A DNA stretch of 45,933 nucleotides, taken from positions 1 to 45,933 of the forward strand of contig CAMLRX010000021.1 of assembly GCA_946482545.1 (NCBI GenBank), read 5' to 3'. Below the pieces are notes generated by a model. The model was not told where the DNA came from. It saw nothing but the letters and a program-made list of their open reading frames with translations, and ran no database searches. Within the stretch, counting starts at the first letter, position 1; the number at the start of each line of letters is the position of its first letter. The stretch is from an uncultured Flavihumibacter sp. GTDB lineage: Bacteria; Bacteroidota; Bacteroidia; Chitinophagales; Chitinophagaceae. Position numbers and translations under genes: made by a program. Shown piece after piece: positions 1 to 7,716 of the stretch.

Positions 1-471
1 ATGGACCATATCACGGATACGCTGCGCAAACACCGCGCGCCTGTGCGTCGCGTGATGCTGATGGAATGGATAGAACCCGTGTACAATTGCGGCCACTGGA
101 TACCGCACCAGATCAGCTATGCAGGCGGTGTTGACATGTTAAGTAATCCTTCCGGAGATAGTATTGTTACCCCCTGGGAGAAAATTTGTCGATACGATCC
201 GGAAGTGCTGGTGATCGCCCCATGCGGGTTCACCACAGAACGATCATTGGAAGAAATGCACCTGCTCACCCAACTTCCCGGATGGGAGGACCTGCTGGCG
301 GTGAAAACGAACCGTGTTTTCCTCGCCGACTTCGATCTTTTCACCCAACCCAGCGCCTCTACGCTGGTGAACGGGATAGAATTACTCGCCGGACTTTTTC
401 ACCCTGAAATATTACCCGTGCCGGAAGCACTCATCAAACATTTCAGAACCATCGGCACTGTACACGCGTAA
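1..471 (+). CDS. Cobalamin ABC transporter substrate-binding protein (BtuF-like), 3' part
   Basis: C-terminal part of a periplasmic corrinoid-binding protein of the BtuF/Peripla_BP_2 type, which delivers B12 or cobinamide to an ABC importer. What is seen is 156 residues with the family's EW-x-x-P-x-x-x-x-GHW-x-P segment (about residues 23-37), followed by an AGG turn and a final helical stretch. Full-length relatives are roughly 100 residues longer at the N terminus and carry a signal peptide, so the ATG at base 1 is almost certainly an internal methionine and the gene is cut by the window edge. Only 9 bases separate it from cobU, which supports one salvage operon. The family could also bind haem or siderophores, but the cob neighbours favour a corrinoid. 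Confidence 0.8.
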   Translation: MDHITDTLRKHRAPVRRVMLMEWIEPVYNCGHWIPHQISYAGGVDMLSNPSGDSIVTPWEKICRYDPEVLVIAPCGFTTERSLEEMHLLTQLPGWEDLLAVKTNRVFLADFDLFTQPSASTLVNGIELLAGLFHPEILPVPEALIKHFRTIGTVHA

Positions 472-480
472 AATATTTCC

Positions 481-999
481 ATGGCCACCATTACATTCAT
501 CACCGGAGGAGCGCGCAGCGGAAAAAGCAGTTACGCACAGGAAAGGGCACTCGCGCAAAGCATATCCCCGGTATATGTCGCCACCGCAAAGGTGTGGGAT
601 GATTCCTTCCAGAAAAGAGTGAACAGGCACCGTAACGACAGGAACGAACGCTGGCGCACATTTGAGCAGATGACCAACCTCTCCCAACTTCCGCTTCAGA
701 AAGAAACCGTCGTGATTGATTGTGTAACCTTATGGCTCACCAATCTTTTCGCTCAGGAAAAAAACAACATTGAAAAATGTTTGCAACTGCTGAAAAGCGA
801 TATGGAAGCATTGCTGAAAACCGACAACCATTTCTTCATCGTATCCAACGAAATCGGCATGGGACTGCACGCGCATACGGAAGCGGGGCTACTTTTTACC
901 GATCTTCAGGGCTGGGCCAACCAGTACATCGCTTCCGTTGCGAAAGAAGTCGTATTTATGGTGAGTGGGATTCCCCTCCACATTAAGCGGCCTGGATAA
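481..999 (+). CDS. cobU: Adenosylcobinamide kinase / adenosylcobinamide-phosphate guanylyltransferase
   Basis: Bifunctional enzyme that phosphorylates adenosylcobinamide and then adds GMP to give adenosylcobinamide-GDP, the activated half used by CobS. The 172 residues match the family's usual length. Visible motifs are the P-loop GGARSGKS (residues 9-16), VYVATA just after it, an R-x-x-RH-x-x-R-x-x-x-W segment around residue 50 with the histidine expected to carry the guanylyl group, a VIDCVTLWLTN strand and the terminal VSGIPL. The ATG at 481 leaves the P-loop at the normal distance from the N terminus. It lies 9 bases after the BtuF-like gene and 12 before the PP-loop gene. Confidence 0.95.
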   Translation: MATITFITGGARSGKSSYAQERALAQSISPVYVATAKVWDDSFQKRVNRHRNDRNERWRTFEQMTNLSQLPLQKETVVIDCVTLWLTNLFAQEKNNIEKCLQLLKSDMEALLKTDNHFFIVSNEIGMGLHAHTEAGLLFTDLQGWANQYIASVAKEVVFMVSGIPLHIKRPG

Positions 1000-1011
1000 A
1001 ATAGTCAACGC

Positions 1012-1728
1012 ATGAAAACATATTTCAACTGGAGCGGCGGAAAAGATTCCTCCATTGCCCTATACAGAATGATGGAAGCCGGCAATACGCCTGAGTTGCT
1101 GCTTACCTCCGTGAATACCACACACAACCGTGTTTCCATGCATGGCGTGCGAAGAGAATTGCTGGAAATACAAGCGCTGGAAACCGGCATCCCATTGGAA
1201 ACCCTCGAACTTCCGGAACAACCGGACATGAACACCTACAATACTTTGATGGGGGAGAAAATGAACGACCTGAAACAGCTCGGATTCAGCAAAGCGGTTT
1301 TCGGCGATATCTTTCTTGAAGATTTAAAAAAATACAGAGAGGCGAAACTGGCTGAAGTTGGTATTGGAGCCGTGTTCCCTATATGGAAAGAAGATACCCG
1401 TTCTCTGGCCGAATATTTTATTAACGCAGGATTCAAAGCAATCATCGTTTGTGTAAACGAAAGATGGCTCGACAGTTCATTCTGCGGAAGGGAACTGGAC
1501 CAGGCTTTCCTAAATGACCTTCCCAAAAATGTTGATCCCTGCGGGGAAAATGGAGAATTTCATTCTTACGTGTATGCGGGACCGGTATTCCGCAACAATA
1601 TTCCCGTTAAAAAGGGAGAACTGGTGCGGCGTACTTATCCGGTTCCAGCCAATAATGATGCAGACAATTGTTATACCACACCCGTGAAAGAACAATACGG
1701 GTTTTATTTCCAGGATTTATTACTGTAA
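1012..1728 (+). CDS. Dph6-like PP-loop ATP pyrophosphatase (diphthine--ammonia ligase family)
   Basis: A 238-residue N-type ATP pyrophosphatase. The PP-loop SGGKDS is at residues 8-13, and the late GENGEFHSYV motif (about 178-187) is diagnostic for the Dph6/MJ0570 family. Members activate a carboxylate with ATP and transfer ammonia to form an amide. Eukaryotic and archaeal members make diphthamide, but bacteria lack diphthamide on EF-G, so that role cannot apply. Sitting between cobU and cobT with gaps of 12 and 10 bases, it is probably part of corrinoid salvage, perhaps amidating or remodelling a corrinoid side chain. That role is inference from position only. The family call is firm; the substrate is unknown. 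Confidence 0.85.
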   Translation: MKTYFNWSGGKDSSIALYRMMEAGNTPELLLTSVNTTHNRVSMHGVRRELLEIQALETGIPLETLELPEQPDMNTYNTLMGEKMNDLKQLGFSKAVFGDIFLEDLKKYREAKLAEVGIGAVFPIWKEDTRSLAEYFINAGFKAIIVCVNERWLDSSFCGRELDQAFLNDLPKNVDPCGENGEFHSYVYAGPVFRNNIPVKKGELVRRTYPVPANNDADNCYTTPVKEQYGFYFQDLLL

Positions 1729-1738
1729 TTTCCCCCTT

Positions 1739-2797
1739 ATGAAATGGCAAATCAATGCACCGGACGAACAAATACTGCCTCAACTTCAACACGCGATCAA
1801 CCACAAAACGAAACCACCCGGCGCATTGGGTAAACTGGAAGACATCGCCCTGCAATGCGGGCTGATCCAGCAAACACGCACCCCTTCCATCCGCCAACCG
1901 CATATCCTCGTTTTCGCTGCAGACCACGGCATCGCCGCCACTGGACTCGTCAACCCTTACCCACAGGAAGTGACCGCGCAAATGGTGCAGAACTTCTTAT
2001 CGGGTGGCGCGGCCATCAATGTATTGTGCCGTACCAACAACATCTCGCTCAAAATAGTGAACGCCGGTGTGAAAGAAAGTTTTCCATTTTCCGATCCGGC
2101 GCACCTGCTCATCAATATTCCCATTGATCAGGGCACAAAGAATTATTTGGAAGAAGCTGCCATGCGTCCGGAACAATGTGTACATGCCCTTGAAACGGGC
2201 GCCACACTGGTGGAAGGACTTTTCAGCACAGGTTGCAACACAATCGGGCTGGGTGAAATGGGCATCGGAAACAGTTCTTCCGCCGCACTCATCATGCACG
2301 CACTTACGGGTATGCCGTTATCGGATTGTACAGGCAGAGGAACCGGGGCCGATGATGCCTTCCTGGAACAGAAAAGAAAAACACTGGAACTTGTTGCGGA
2401 AAAACACCTGTTGAAGACCTTCGGAAATGACCCATTGAAAGTGTTGGAATACACCGGCGGTTTTGAGATCGCCATGATGACCGGCGCCTATTGTAAAGCA
2501 GCAGAACTGGGCATGGTAATACTGGTAGACGGGTTCATCGCCACCACCGCATGGCTGATCGCTTATAAAATGTATCCCGCCATAAAGCACTACAGTATTT
2601 TCACCCACTGCTCCGCGGAAAAAGGCCATCAACAATTATTGAATGAAGTGGGCGGCATACCTTTGCTTCACCTGGATATGCGGCTGGGAGAAGGCACGGG
2701 AGTGGCCATGGCAATGCCCATCATAAGAGCATCGGTAGACATACTTAACGAAATGGCGAGTTTCTCCTCCGCAGGCGTATCCACGAAAAGAGATTGA
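1739..2797 (+). CDS. cobT: Nicotinate-nucleotide--dimethylbenzimidazole phosphoribosyltransferase
   Basis: Makes alpha-ribazole 5'-phosphate from nicotinate mononucleotide and dimethylbenzimidazole, the lower-ligand half of B12 nucleotide-loop assembly. The 352 residues match the family length. Seen are PPGALGKLEDIA near the N terminus, the FAADHGIAATG segment, QMVQNFLSGGAAINVL, the GEMGIGNSSSAA loop, and a C-terminal LGEGTGVAMAMP containing the expected catalytic glutamate. The ATG lies 10 bases after the PP-loop gene. cobS follows after 25 bases. No dimethylbenzimidazole synthesis gene is seen in the window, so the base may be scavenged. Confidence 0.96.
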   Translation: MKWQINAPDEQILPQLQHAINHKTKPPGALGKLEDIALQCGLIQQTRTPSIRQPHILVFAADHGIAATGLVNPYPQEVTAQMVQNFLSGGAAINVLCRTNNISLKIVNAGVKESFPFSDPAHLLINIPIDQGTKNYLEEAAMRPEQCVHALETGATLVEGLFSTGCNTIGLGEMGIGNSSSAALIMHALTGMPLSDCTGRGTGADDAFLEQKRKTLELVAEKHLLKTFGNDPLKVLEYTGGFEIAMMTGAYCKAAELGMVILVDGFIATTAWLIAYKMYPAIKHYSIFTHCSAEKGHQQLLNEVGGIPLLHLDMRLGEGTGVAMAMPIIRASVDILNEMASFSSAGVSTKRD

Positions 2798-2822
2798 TTG
2801 ATTATTCAGAAAAGGAGAAGGT

Positions 2823-3635
2823 ATGAAGAAGGAGTTGATGGTATTTTTTAACGCGGTCATGTTTCTCACCCGTATCAGGGTGCCCGCATTCGTGCAGCAC
2901 CAGCCGGAGTTTTTGCAGCAAACACCGCGCTATTATCCCGTTACAGGCATGATTGTGGGTGTATTGGCGACATTGTCTTTCCTGGTGGTGAACAGGTATA
3001 TCTCACCTGATCTGGCTATCGTAGCATATATGGTCACCAGCATACTCACCACGGGCGCTTTCCACGAAGACGGCTTCGCCGATGTATGCGACGCCTTCGG
3101 CGGCGGATGGACCAAAGAAAAGATACTCACCATCATGAAAGACAGCAGGCTCGGCACCTTTGGCGTTACCGGACTGATCGCTGTATTGTGTACGAAGTTT
3201 CTTCTAATCAGATCGCTGCCTTTGTTCAGTCCGGAAACTGTTGCGGCGGGCGGCAATCCCATCAGCGGCTATTTGTTTATCACCGGCGTGTTCCTCGGCG
3301 CGCATGGCATCAGCCGGCTCATGCCGCTGCTCACGCTCCAGCAGTTTGAATATGTGGCCGATCCGGACCAGAGCAAATCCAAGCCCATGGCCAACAGGAG
3401 GCCCGGCTGGACCAACCTGCTGATCGGATTATTGACCATCGTCCCCGTTTTTTACTTAACAGGATGGATTTTTGCCTGGGTATTGCTCCCGATGATATGG
3501 GCTACATTTGAAATGAGCCGCTACTTTAAAAAATGGATCGGAGGATATACCGGAGATTGCCTGGGATCTATACAACAGATCACGGAAATCATTTTTTACC
3601 TGGGCATCCTCCTCACCTGGAAATACCTTGTATAA
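2823..3635 (+). CDS. cobS: Adenosylcobinamide-GDP ribazoletransferase (cobalamin synthase)
   Basis: Integral membrane enzyme that joins adenosylcobinamide-GDP to alpha-ribazole (phosphate), completing cobalamin. The 270-residue protein has several hydrophobic segments and the family hallmark FHEDGFADVCDAFGGG (about 80-95), followed by MKDSRLGTFG, whose acidic residues bind Mg2+. A GGAG six bases before the ATG at 2823 is a better Shine-Dalgarno than most genes here have and supports this start. The stop codon overlaps the cobC start by one base (TAATG), indicating translational coupling. Confidence 0.95.
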   Translation: MKKELMVFFNAVMFLTRIRVPAFVQHQPEFLQQTPRYYPVTGMIVGVLATLSFLVVNRYISPDLAIVAYMVTSILTTGAFHEDGFADVCDAFGGGWTKEKILTIMKDSRLGTFGVTGLIAVLCTKFLLIRSLPLFSPETVAAGGNPISGYLFITGVFLGAHGISRLMPLLTLQQFEYVADPDQSKSKPMANRRPGWTNLLIGLLTIVPVFYLTGWIFAWVLLPMIWATFEMSRYFKKWIGGYTGDCLGSIQQITEIIFYLGILLTWKYLV

Positions 3636-4237
3636 TGGGCATCTACCTGATACGACACACCACACCACTGGTGGAAAAAGGCACCTGCTACGGACAACTG
3701 GACCTTGACGTTACGGAGGCGTTCCACGAAGAAGCCGAATTAATAAAAGCAACGCTGCCACCTGCTATTGGAAAGGTATTCACCAGTCCGTTGCAACGTT
3801 GCAGGAAATTGGCTGAGCATCTTTTTCCCACGCATGCGCTGCACCATGAACCCGCGCTCATGGAAATAAATTGCGGGATTTGGGAAGGGCTGCACTGGGA
3901 CAATATTCCACCCGAAGAAGTGCGTCCGTGGATGGATGATTTCGTTAACATAAAAATACCTGGCGGAGAGAATTACGTGGAAGTGTATGAAAGAACAGTA
4001 TCCCGATTTTCTGAAATCATAACCGAACACCCTTCCTGCGCCATCATCACCCATGGCGGGGTGATACGAAGCATACTTTCGCATATCACCGGCACGGCGT
4101 TGAAAGATTCTTTTTCGAAATTCCAGTTGAACTACGGGTGTGTGGTAAAAGTACAGCATACGGAAAATGGTCTCGAACATGAAGTGATCCAGAACATTTT
4201 CAGAACGAAGGAGCAACACAAACCATCATCGGTATAA
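3635..4237 (+). CDS. cobC: Alpha-ribazole phosphatase (histidine phosphatase superfamily)
   Basis: Removes the phosphate from alpha-ribazole 5'-phosphate or adenosylcobalamin 5'-phosphate in the last step of nucleotide-loop assembly. The protein is 200 residues with the phosphoglycerate-mutase-like signature LIRHTTP (R7, H8), TSPLQRC at about 50, an acidic MEINCGIWEG segment and the second catalytic histidine in ITHGGVIRS. A longer frame opens 34 codons upstream inside cobS, but the ATG at 3635, overlapping the cobS stop by one base, puts the RH motif at the normal N-terminal place. Context makes the cobalamin role far more likely than a general phosphatase. Confidence 0.93.
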   Translation: MGIYLIRHTTPLVEKGTCYGQLDLDVTEAFHEEAELIKATLPPAIGKVFTSPLQRCRKLAEHLFPTHALHHEPALMEINCGIWEGLHWDNIPPEEVRPWMDDFVNIKIPGGENYVEVYERTVSRFSEIITEHPSCAIITHGGVIRSILSHITGTALKDSFSKFQLNYGCVVKVQHTENGLEHEVIQNIFRTKEQHKPSSV

Positions 4238-4306
4238 TGCTTCGCCTACTGTGATGTGTCGAAGTACGTCCATATCGGGCAGTACAAACCATCCTCCGTA
4301 TAATGC
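4218..4306 (+). repeat. Pair of imperfect 23-bp direct repeats spanning the cobC end
   Basis: The 23 bases at 4218-4240, which include the last codons and stop of cobC, recur at 4284-4306 with two mismatches (21 of 23 identical), offset by 66 bases. Flanks do not match, so this is a short direct repeat rather than a longer duplication. The second copy lies in the cobC-marC spacer, just before the likely start of the MarC-family gene. Function is unknown; it may be a replication-slippage or insertion scar. Confidence 0.6.
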
Positions 4307-4340
4307 CCCGTTTTACCTAAATTGTGTAAAACACCCACGC

Positions 4341-4919
4341 ATGAACGTTCAGATCGACACCATCCTCACGCTTACCTTCACCCTGTTCGCGGTGATTGAC
4401 ATCGTGGGTTCCGTGCCATTGCTTATTTCGCTGAAAGAAAAACTCGGGGGTATCCGGGAGTTCAGGGCCACCGCTATCTCCGGCGGCCTGATGATCCTCT
4501 TCCTGTTCGCGGGAGAAAGTTTCCTGAACCTCCTTGGCGTGGATGTGCGCTCCTTCGCGGTGGCGGGCTCCATCGTGATCTTCATCCTGGGACTGGAAAT
4601 GATCCTGGGCATCGAATTCTTCAAAAGTGAAGGCGACGCCAAATCAGGTACCGTAGTGCCCATTGCCTTCCCACTGATCGCCGGTTCCGGGACACTAACC
4701 ACGATCATTTCCCTCCGTGCCAACAACGATGAGGTTCCTATCCTGATCGCTATCGTCCTTAACCTTGTGATCGTTTATACCGTACTCAAATCGCTGAACC
4801 TCATAGAAAAATTACTTGGAAAAGCAGGATTGCTTGCCGTACGTAAATTTTTTGGTGTAGTTTTGCTGGCCATTGCGGTAAAAATATTCAGTTCGAACGT
4901 TGGAGAACTGATTAAATAA
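4341..4919 (+). CDS. MarC family integral membrane protein
   Basis: A 192-residue, very hydrophobic protein of the MarC/UPF0056 family, predicted to have six transmembrane segments in the inner membrane. Despite the name, family members are not established drug resistance factors and their role is unknown. Seen are FTLFAVIDIVGSVPLLISL near the N terminus, the central FILGLEMILGIEFF and the family's PIAFPLIAGSGTLTTIISL segment. The frame is open from 4251, but residues coded by 4251-4340 are hydrophilic and unlike the family, so the ATG at 4341 is preferred. It is separated from cobC by about 100 bases and is probably a separate unit. A tRNA gene begins one base after the stop. Confidence 0.88.
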   Translation: MNVQIDTILTLTFTLFAVIDIVGSVPLLISLKEKLGGIREFRATAISGGLMILFLFAGESFLNLLGVDVRSFAVAGSIVIFILGLEMILGIEFFKSEGDAKSGTVVPIAFPLIAGSGTLTTIISLRANNDEVPILIAIVLNLVIVYTVLKSLNLIEKLLGKAGLLAVRKFFGVVLLAIAVKIFSSNVGELIK

Positions 4920-4920
4920 G

Positions 4921-4995
4921 GGCCTTGTAGTACAATGGATAGTATAAGAGTTTCCGAAGCTCCAGATCCAGGTTCGATTCCTGGCAAGGCCACCA
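4921..4995 (+). tRNA. tRNA-Arg, anticodon CCG
   Basis: A full cloverleaf can be folded by hand. The 7-bp acceptor stem GGCCTTG/CAAGGCC is perfect, the D-loop contains the GG pair, the anticodon loop TTCCGAA gives anticodon CCG (reads CGG, Arg), the T-arm is CCAGG-TTCGATT-CCTGG, and the discriminator A is followed by an encoded CCA. The outermost anticodon-stem pair is an A-C mismatch, which is tolerable. It starts one base after the MarC-family stop, so it may be read from the same transcript, and is followed by a strong terminator. Confidence 0.93.
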
Positions 4996-5030
4996 GACCC
5001 CATTTTTGCGAAAAATCGAACTTCTTCTAA

Positions 5031-5054
5031 AAGCGTTCCTTGGAACGCTTTTTT
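5031..5054 (+). terminator. Rho-independent terminator after tRNA-Arg
   Basis: Perfect 9-bp stem AAGCGTTCC / GGAACGCTT with a 2-base loop, followed by a run of T. It lies 35 bases after the tRNA and ends the marC-tRNA unit, facing the convergent HxlR gene. Confidence 0.88.
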
Positions 5055-5112
5055 CTTTGAAACACCCGACAGCAAAGGGTGGCTGATGTATGGCGAAGGG
5101 CTCATTTTGACT

Positions 5113-5484
5113 TCAGTCCAAAGCAGCGCCTACTGCCCGTTTCAAAATCACATCCCGCAAACGGTCCTGGTGCGCATCGCCCCATTGCCCCAATGCGCTA
5201 ATCACAGGAATCAATGTTTTACCAAATTCGGTGAGGCTGTACTCTACTTTCGGTGGTACAACAGGATAAATTTTTCTCGTCACCAATTCGTGGTCCTCTA
5301 ATTCTTTCAATTGCATATTCAACACGCGCCTTGTTGCATCCGGAATTTTTCGTTGCAATTCGCTGGGGCGTTTGTGTCCCTGATCAATAAACCACAACAA
5401 ACGGACTTTCCATTTGCCGTAAAGCACTTCGCCAATCAAATCAAGCCCGCAGTTCAGGCTGGGAGATGTCTTTCTTTCATACAT
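5113..5484 (-). CDS. HxlR family transcriptional regulator
   Basis: A 123-residue winged-helix regulator. Seen are the family's N-terminal cysteine (Cys12, in NCGLD), GKWKVRLLWFI, the recognition segment RVLNMQLKELEDHELV, and the wing PPKVEYSLTEFGKTLIPVI. In related YodB/HypR-type proteins the N-terminal cysteine senses quinones, aldehydes or other electrophiles, so redox or electrophile sensing is plausible here but not shown. It is divergent from the SDR gene with 139 bases between the two starts, and the perfect palindrome in that gap is its likely operator. It probably represses itself and the SDR/SnoaL pair. Confidence 0.9.
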   Translation of the reverse strand: MYERKTSPSLNCGLDLIGEVLYGKWKVRLLWFIDQGHKRPSELQRKIPDATRRVLNMQLKELEDHELVTRKIYPVVPPKVEYSLTEFGKTLIPVISALGQWGDAHQDRLRDVILKRAVGAALD

Positions 5485-5522
5485 GGAGCAAAGTTATACA
5501 TACAGCTCATTTTCTGCAATAG

Positions 5523-5538
5523 GGGATAAATTTATCCC
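5523..5538. promoter_or_regulatory. 16-bp perfect palindrome, candidate HxlR operator
   Basis: GGGATAAATTTATCCC is a perfect inverted repeat without a spacer, lying between the divergent HxlR and SDR genes, 38 bases upstream of the HxlR start and 85 upstream of the SDR start. Its position and symmetry fit a dimeric winged-helix repressor site. Binding is inferred, not shown. Confidence 0.6.
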
Positions 5539-5623
5539 TATATGAATCGTAACCCCGTACTTGTTTTGACCTCCTTTACGCCTCAATTTTGCCCTATCAT
5601 CAACTTTTATAAACAGGACAAAA

Positions 5624-6415
5624 ATGGAACAGTTCAATTTCAACAATGAGTTATCAGGCAGGATTGCCCTTGTAACCGGCGGTACAAAAGGCGCCGGACG
5701 GGCTATTGCGGAAAGACTGGTACGGGCTGGCGCAACGGTGGTTATTACGGCCAGAAACGCCCCGGAAAAAGAAAGCGCCAATATGCACTTTATTGCTGCC
5801 GATTTAAGCAAGGCCGAAGGAGCGGCAAAAGTAGTGGGCGAGGTTTTATCAACTTATGGAAGGCTGGATATTCTTGTGAACAACCTGGGTTCTTCCACCA
5901 CACCAGCTGGTGGTTTCGCCTCGTTAACCGATGAAGACTGGCTATCAACATTGCAAGCCAACCTGCTTGCCCCGGTTCGACTGGACAGAGGATTTTTACC
6001 GCAAATGATCGAACAAAAAAGCGGTGTTATTATTCATATTGCCTCCATTCAGGGCAAATTGCCCCTTTATGATTCTACTTTACCTTATGCCGCCGCAAAA
6101 GCCGGCTTAAGGAATTACAGTAAAAGCTTATCCAACGAAGTCTCTCCCAAAGGTGTTCGTGTGCTGACCGTTTCGCCAGGCTGGATCAATACAACAGCAT
6201 CGGTAGCCTGGTTGGGCGAGATTGCAAGAAATGCCAACATTACAGTAGAACAAGCTCAGCAAAGCGTGATGGACGCATTGGGCGGAATACCTTACGGCAG
6301 GCCCGCCGAACCGGAAGAAGTTGCCGAATTGATTGGCTTTCTGGTATCGCCAAGAGCCGCTTACCTCACAGGAACAGAGTACGTTATTGATGGCGGCACC
6401 GTACCAACCATTTAA
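5624..6415 (+). CDS. SDR family NAD(P)-dependent oxidoreductase
   Basis: Classical short-chain dehydrogenase of 263 residues. The cofactor motif TGGTKGAG is at 18-25, followed by the NNLG strand motif, the catalytic serine in IHIASIQG and the YxxxK pair in PYAAAKAG. The C-terminal YLTGTEYVIDGG is standard for the family. Residue choice after the second strand (ARN) suggests NADP(H), a weak inference. The substrate is unknown. It is followed after 22 bases by a SnoaL-like gene and divergent from a HxlR regulator, a set often seen in small detoxification or electrophile-response operons. Confidence 0.92.
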   Translation: MEQFNFNNELSGRIALVTGGTKGAGRAIAERLVRAGATVVITARNAPEKESANMHFIAADLSKAEGAAKVVGEVLSTYGRLDILVNNLGSSTTPAGGFASLTDEDWLSTLQANLLAPVRLDRGFLPQMIEQKSGVIIHIASIQGKLPLYDSTLPYAAAKAGLRNYSKSLSNEVSPKGVRVLTVSPGWINTTASVAWLGEIARNANITVEQAQQSVMDALGGIPYGRPAEPEEVAELIGFLVSPRAAYLTGTEYVIDGGTVPTI

Positions 6416-6437
6416 TCACTACTTAAAAGCTTATAAA

Positions 6438-6761
6438 ATGAACTTACCTAAAGTAATATCCGATTTAGTAAAGGCACAAAACGATTTTGACAGCATAGCC
6501 TACACTGCTTGCTTTTCCGAAACAGCCGTGGTGGTTGATGAGGGGAAAACCTACAACGGAAGAAAAGAGATAGAACATTGGATCGATGATGCAAACAAGC
6601 AATACAAGGCCGCAATGAACCCTGTGGGCTTTGAAGAAAAAGAAAATGAAACCCTTTTGAAGGCGGAAGTTTCAGGAGACTTTCCCGGAAGTCCGATTGT
6701 GCTGACGTATCATTTACAAATCGCTGATAACTTAATTCAGCACTTGAAAATTACAGGTTAG
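6438..6761 (+). CDS. SnoaL-like / nuclear transport factor 2 family protein
   Basis: A 107-residue protein of the small NTF2-like alpha+beta barrel type: N-terminal helices (VISDLVKAQNDFDSIAYTACF), then AVVVDEGKTYNGRKEIEHWI and terminal strands ending LKITG. Such proteins are ligand-binding domains or small enzymes of varied function. The frame stays open upstream into the SDR gene, but the ATG at 6438 gives the normal fold boundary and lies 22 bases after the SDR stop. A good terminator follows. Probably co-expressed with the SDR; no active-site assignment is possible. Confidence 0.78.
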   Translation: MNLPKVISDLVKAQNDFDSIAYTACFSETAVVVDEGKTYNGRKEIEHWIDDANKQYKAAMNPVGFEEKENETLLKAEVSGDFPGSPIVLTYHLQIADNLIQHLKITG

Positions 6762-6766
6762 TTTAA

Positions 6767-6790
6767 AATGGCTGGTTCAGCCATTCTTTT
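6767..6790 (+). terminator. Terminator of the SDR-SnoaL operon
   Basis: Perfect 8-bp stem AATGGCTG / CAGCCATT with a 3-base loop, followed by CTTTTT, starting five bases after the SnoaL-like stop. Confidence 0.85.
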
Positions 6791-7110
6791 TAACCAGGAA
6801 ATGGGCCTACCATGTCTTATTGCGCAGCCATAGAGACCATCCAGTCTGGAGAAAAATTACATCAATCAAAAAAGATTTATTTTTCTTAACACAACCTGGC
6901 TGTTCAACCGTTCAAATCATCGGTCCCAAACTTTGTTACACAAACAAATTTTCCTGTTTAACCTTCCGCCCTTATCCCGCTTCCTTCGTTCAAAAAAATA
7001 ACACAACTGAATCGGAAAATTGTTGCAATTTATTTTTCTGAATACTGCTGAAGTCCGCTACCAACAACCTTTTCAGCTAATCTGCTGTTGATTGTTGAAA
7101 ATTCAAAAAC
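6791..7110. other. Non-coding spacer before the fasciclin gene
   Basis: An A/T-richer stretch with no convincing gene. A 73-codon frame at 6820-7041 has no family resemblance, no convincing start context and low-complexity content. The last part (about 7010-7110) presumably holds the fasciclin promoter. TATTTTTC near 7030 resembles the Bacteroidota -7 element with one mismatch, but no clear -33 partner is visible. Confidence 0.5.
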
Positions 7111-7635
7111 ATGAAATCAGTAAAAAAAATCGCCTTGTTCCTTACCATGAGTATCTTCTCTCTGAGTGCTTTCGCCCAGGCAAAATCTGATATCGTAACC
7201 ATCGCGGCAGGTTCAGCAGACCATACCACATTAGTGGCCGCAGTAAAAGCTGCTGGACTGGTAGAAACACTGAAAAGCAAAGGCCCCTTCACCGTATTCG
7301 CACCTGTAAACGCCGCCTTCGCCAAACTACCGGAAGGCACAGTGGAAAGTCTGTTGAAACCTGAAAACAAAGCCCAGCTAACCGGTATTCTCACCTATCA
7401 TGTTGTAGCCGGAAACCTGGACGCTAAAGCAGTATTGGCGGCGATTCAAAAAGGAGGTGGCAAAGCGGTACTTACCACTGTTGCAGGAAGTAAACTCACG
7501 GCTTCACTGGAAGATGGAAAAGTAACGCTAATGGATGGCAATGGCGGCAAAGCAATTGTTACCGCCACCGATTTGAAAGCCACGAACGGCGTGATCCATG
7601 TGATAGATACGGTTGTACTTCCCGCTGCGGAATAA
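7111..7635 (+). CDS. Secreted fasciclin (FAS1) domain protein
   Basis: A 174-residue exported protein with one FAS1 domain. Residues 1-23 form a signal peptide (KK, hydrophobic core, then SAFAQ). The FAS1 signatures are present: [15 protein letters not shown] (H1 region, about 50-64), [11 protein letters not shown] (about 91-101), and the terminal [12 protein letters not shown] (H2). FAS1 domains mediate adhesion or bind small molecules; single-domain secreted versions are common in Bacteroidota and functionally undefined. The gene stands alone, convergent with the glycan locus. Confidence 0.92.
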   Translation: MKSVKKIALFLTMSIFSLSAFAQAKSDIVTIAAGSADHTTLVAAVKAAGLVETLKSKGPFTVFAPVNAAFAKLPEGTVESLLKPENKAQLTGILTYHVVAGNLDAKAVLAAIQKGGGKAVLTTVAGSKLTASLEDGKVTLMDGNGGKAIVTATDLKATNGVIHVIDTVVLPAAE

Positions 7636-7716
7636 TGCTGAATGCACTGATGAGCAATGGGCAAATCCACAAGCTCGCAAAGACAAGTGTTAAAGAAGTA
7701 TTTTGTGATTAACGAT

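Noticed and set aside
1..4237. A cobalamin riboswitch for the B12 operon
   Set aside because: Expected upstream of the operon, which begins outside the window; no conserved B12-box was noticed within it.
5565..5591. TTTG / CAATTTTG as a promoter for the SDR gene
   Set aside because: One mismatch in the -7 element and a spacer of only 15 bases, shorter than the usual Bacteroidota spacing.
6820..7041. 73-codon frame between the SnoaL-like and fasciclin genes
   Set aside because: No family resemblance, no start context, low-complexity composition; treated as spacer.
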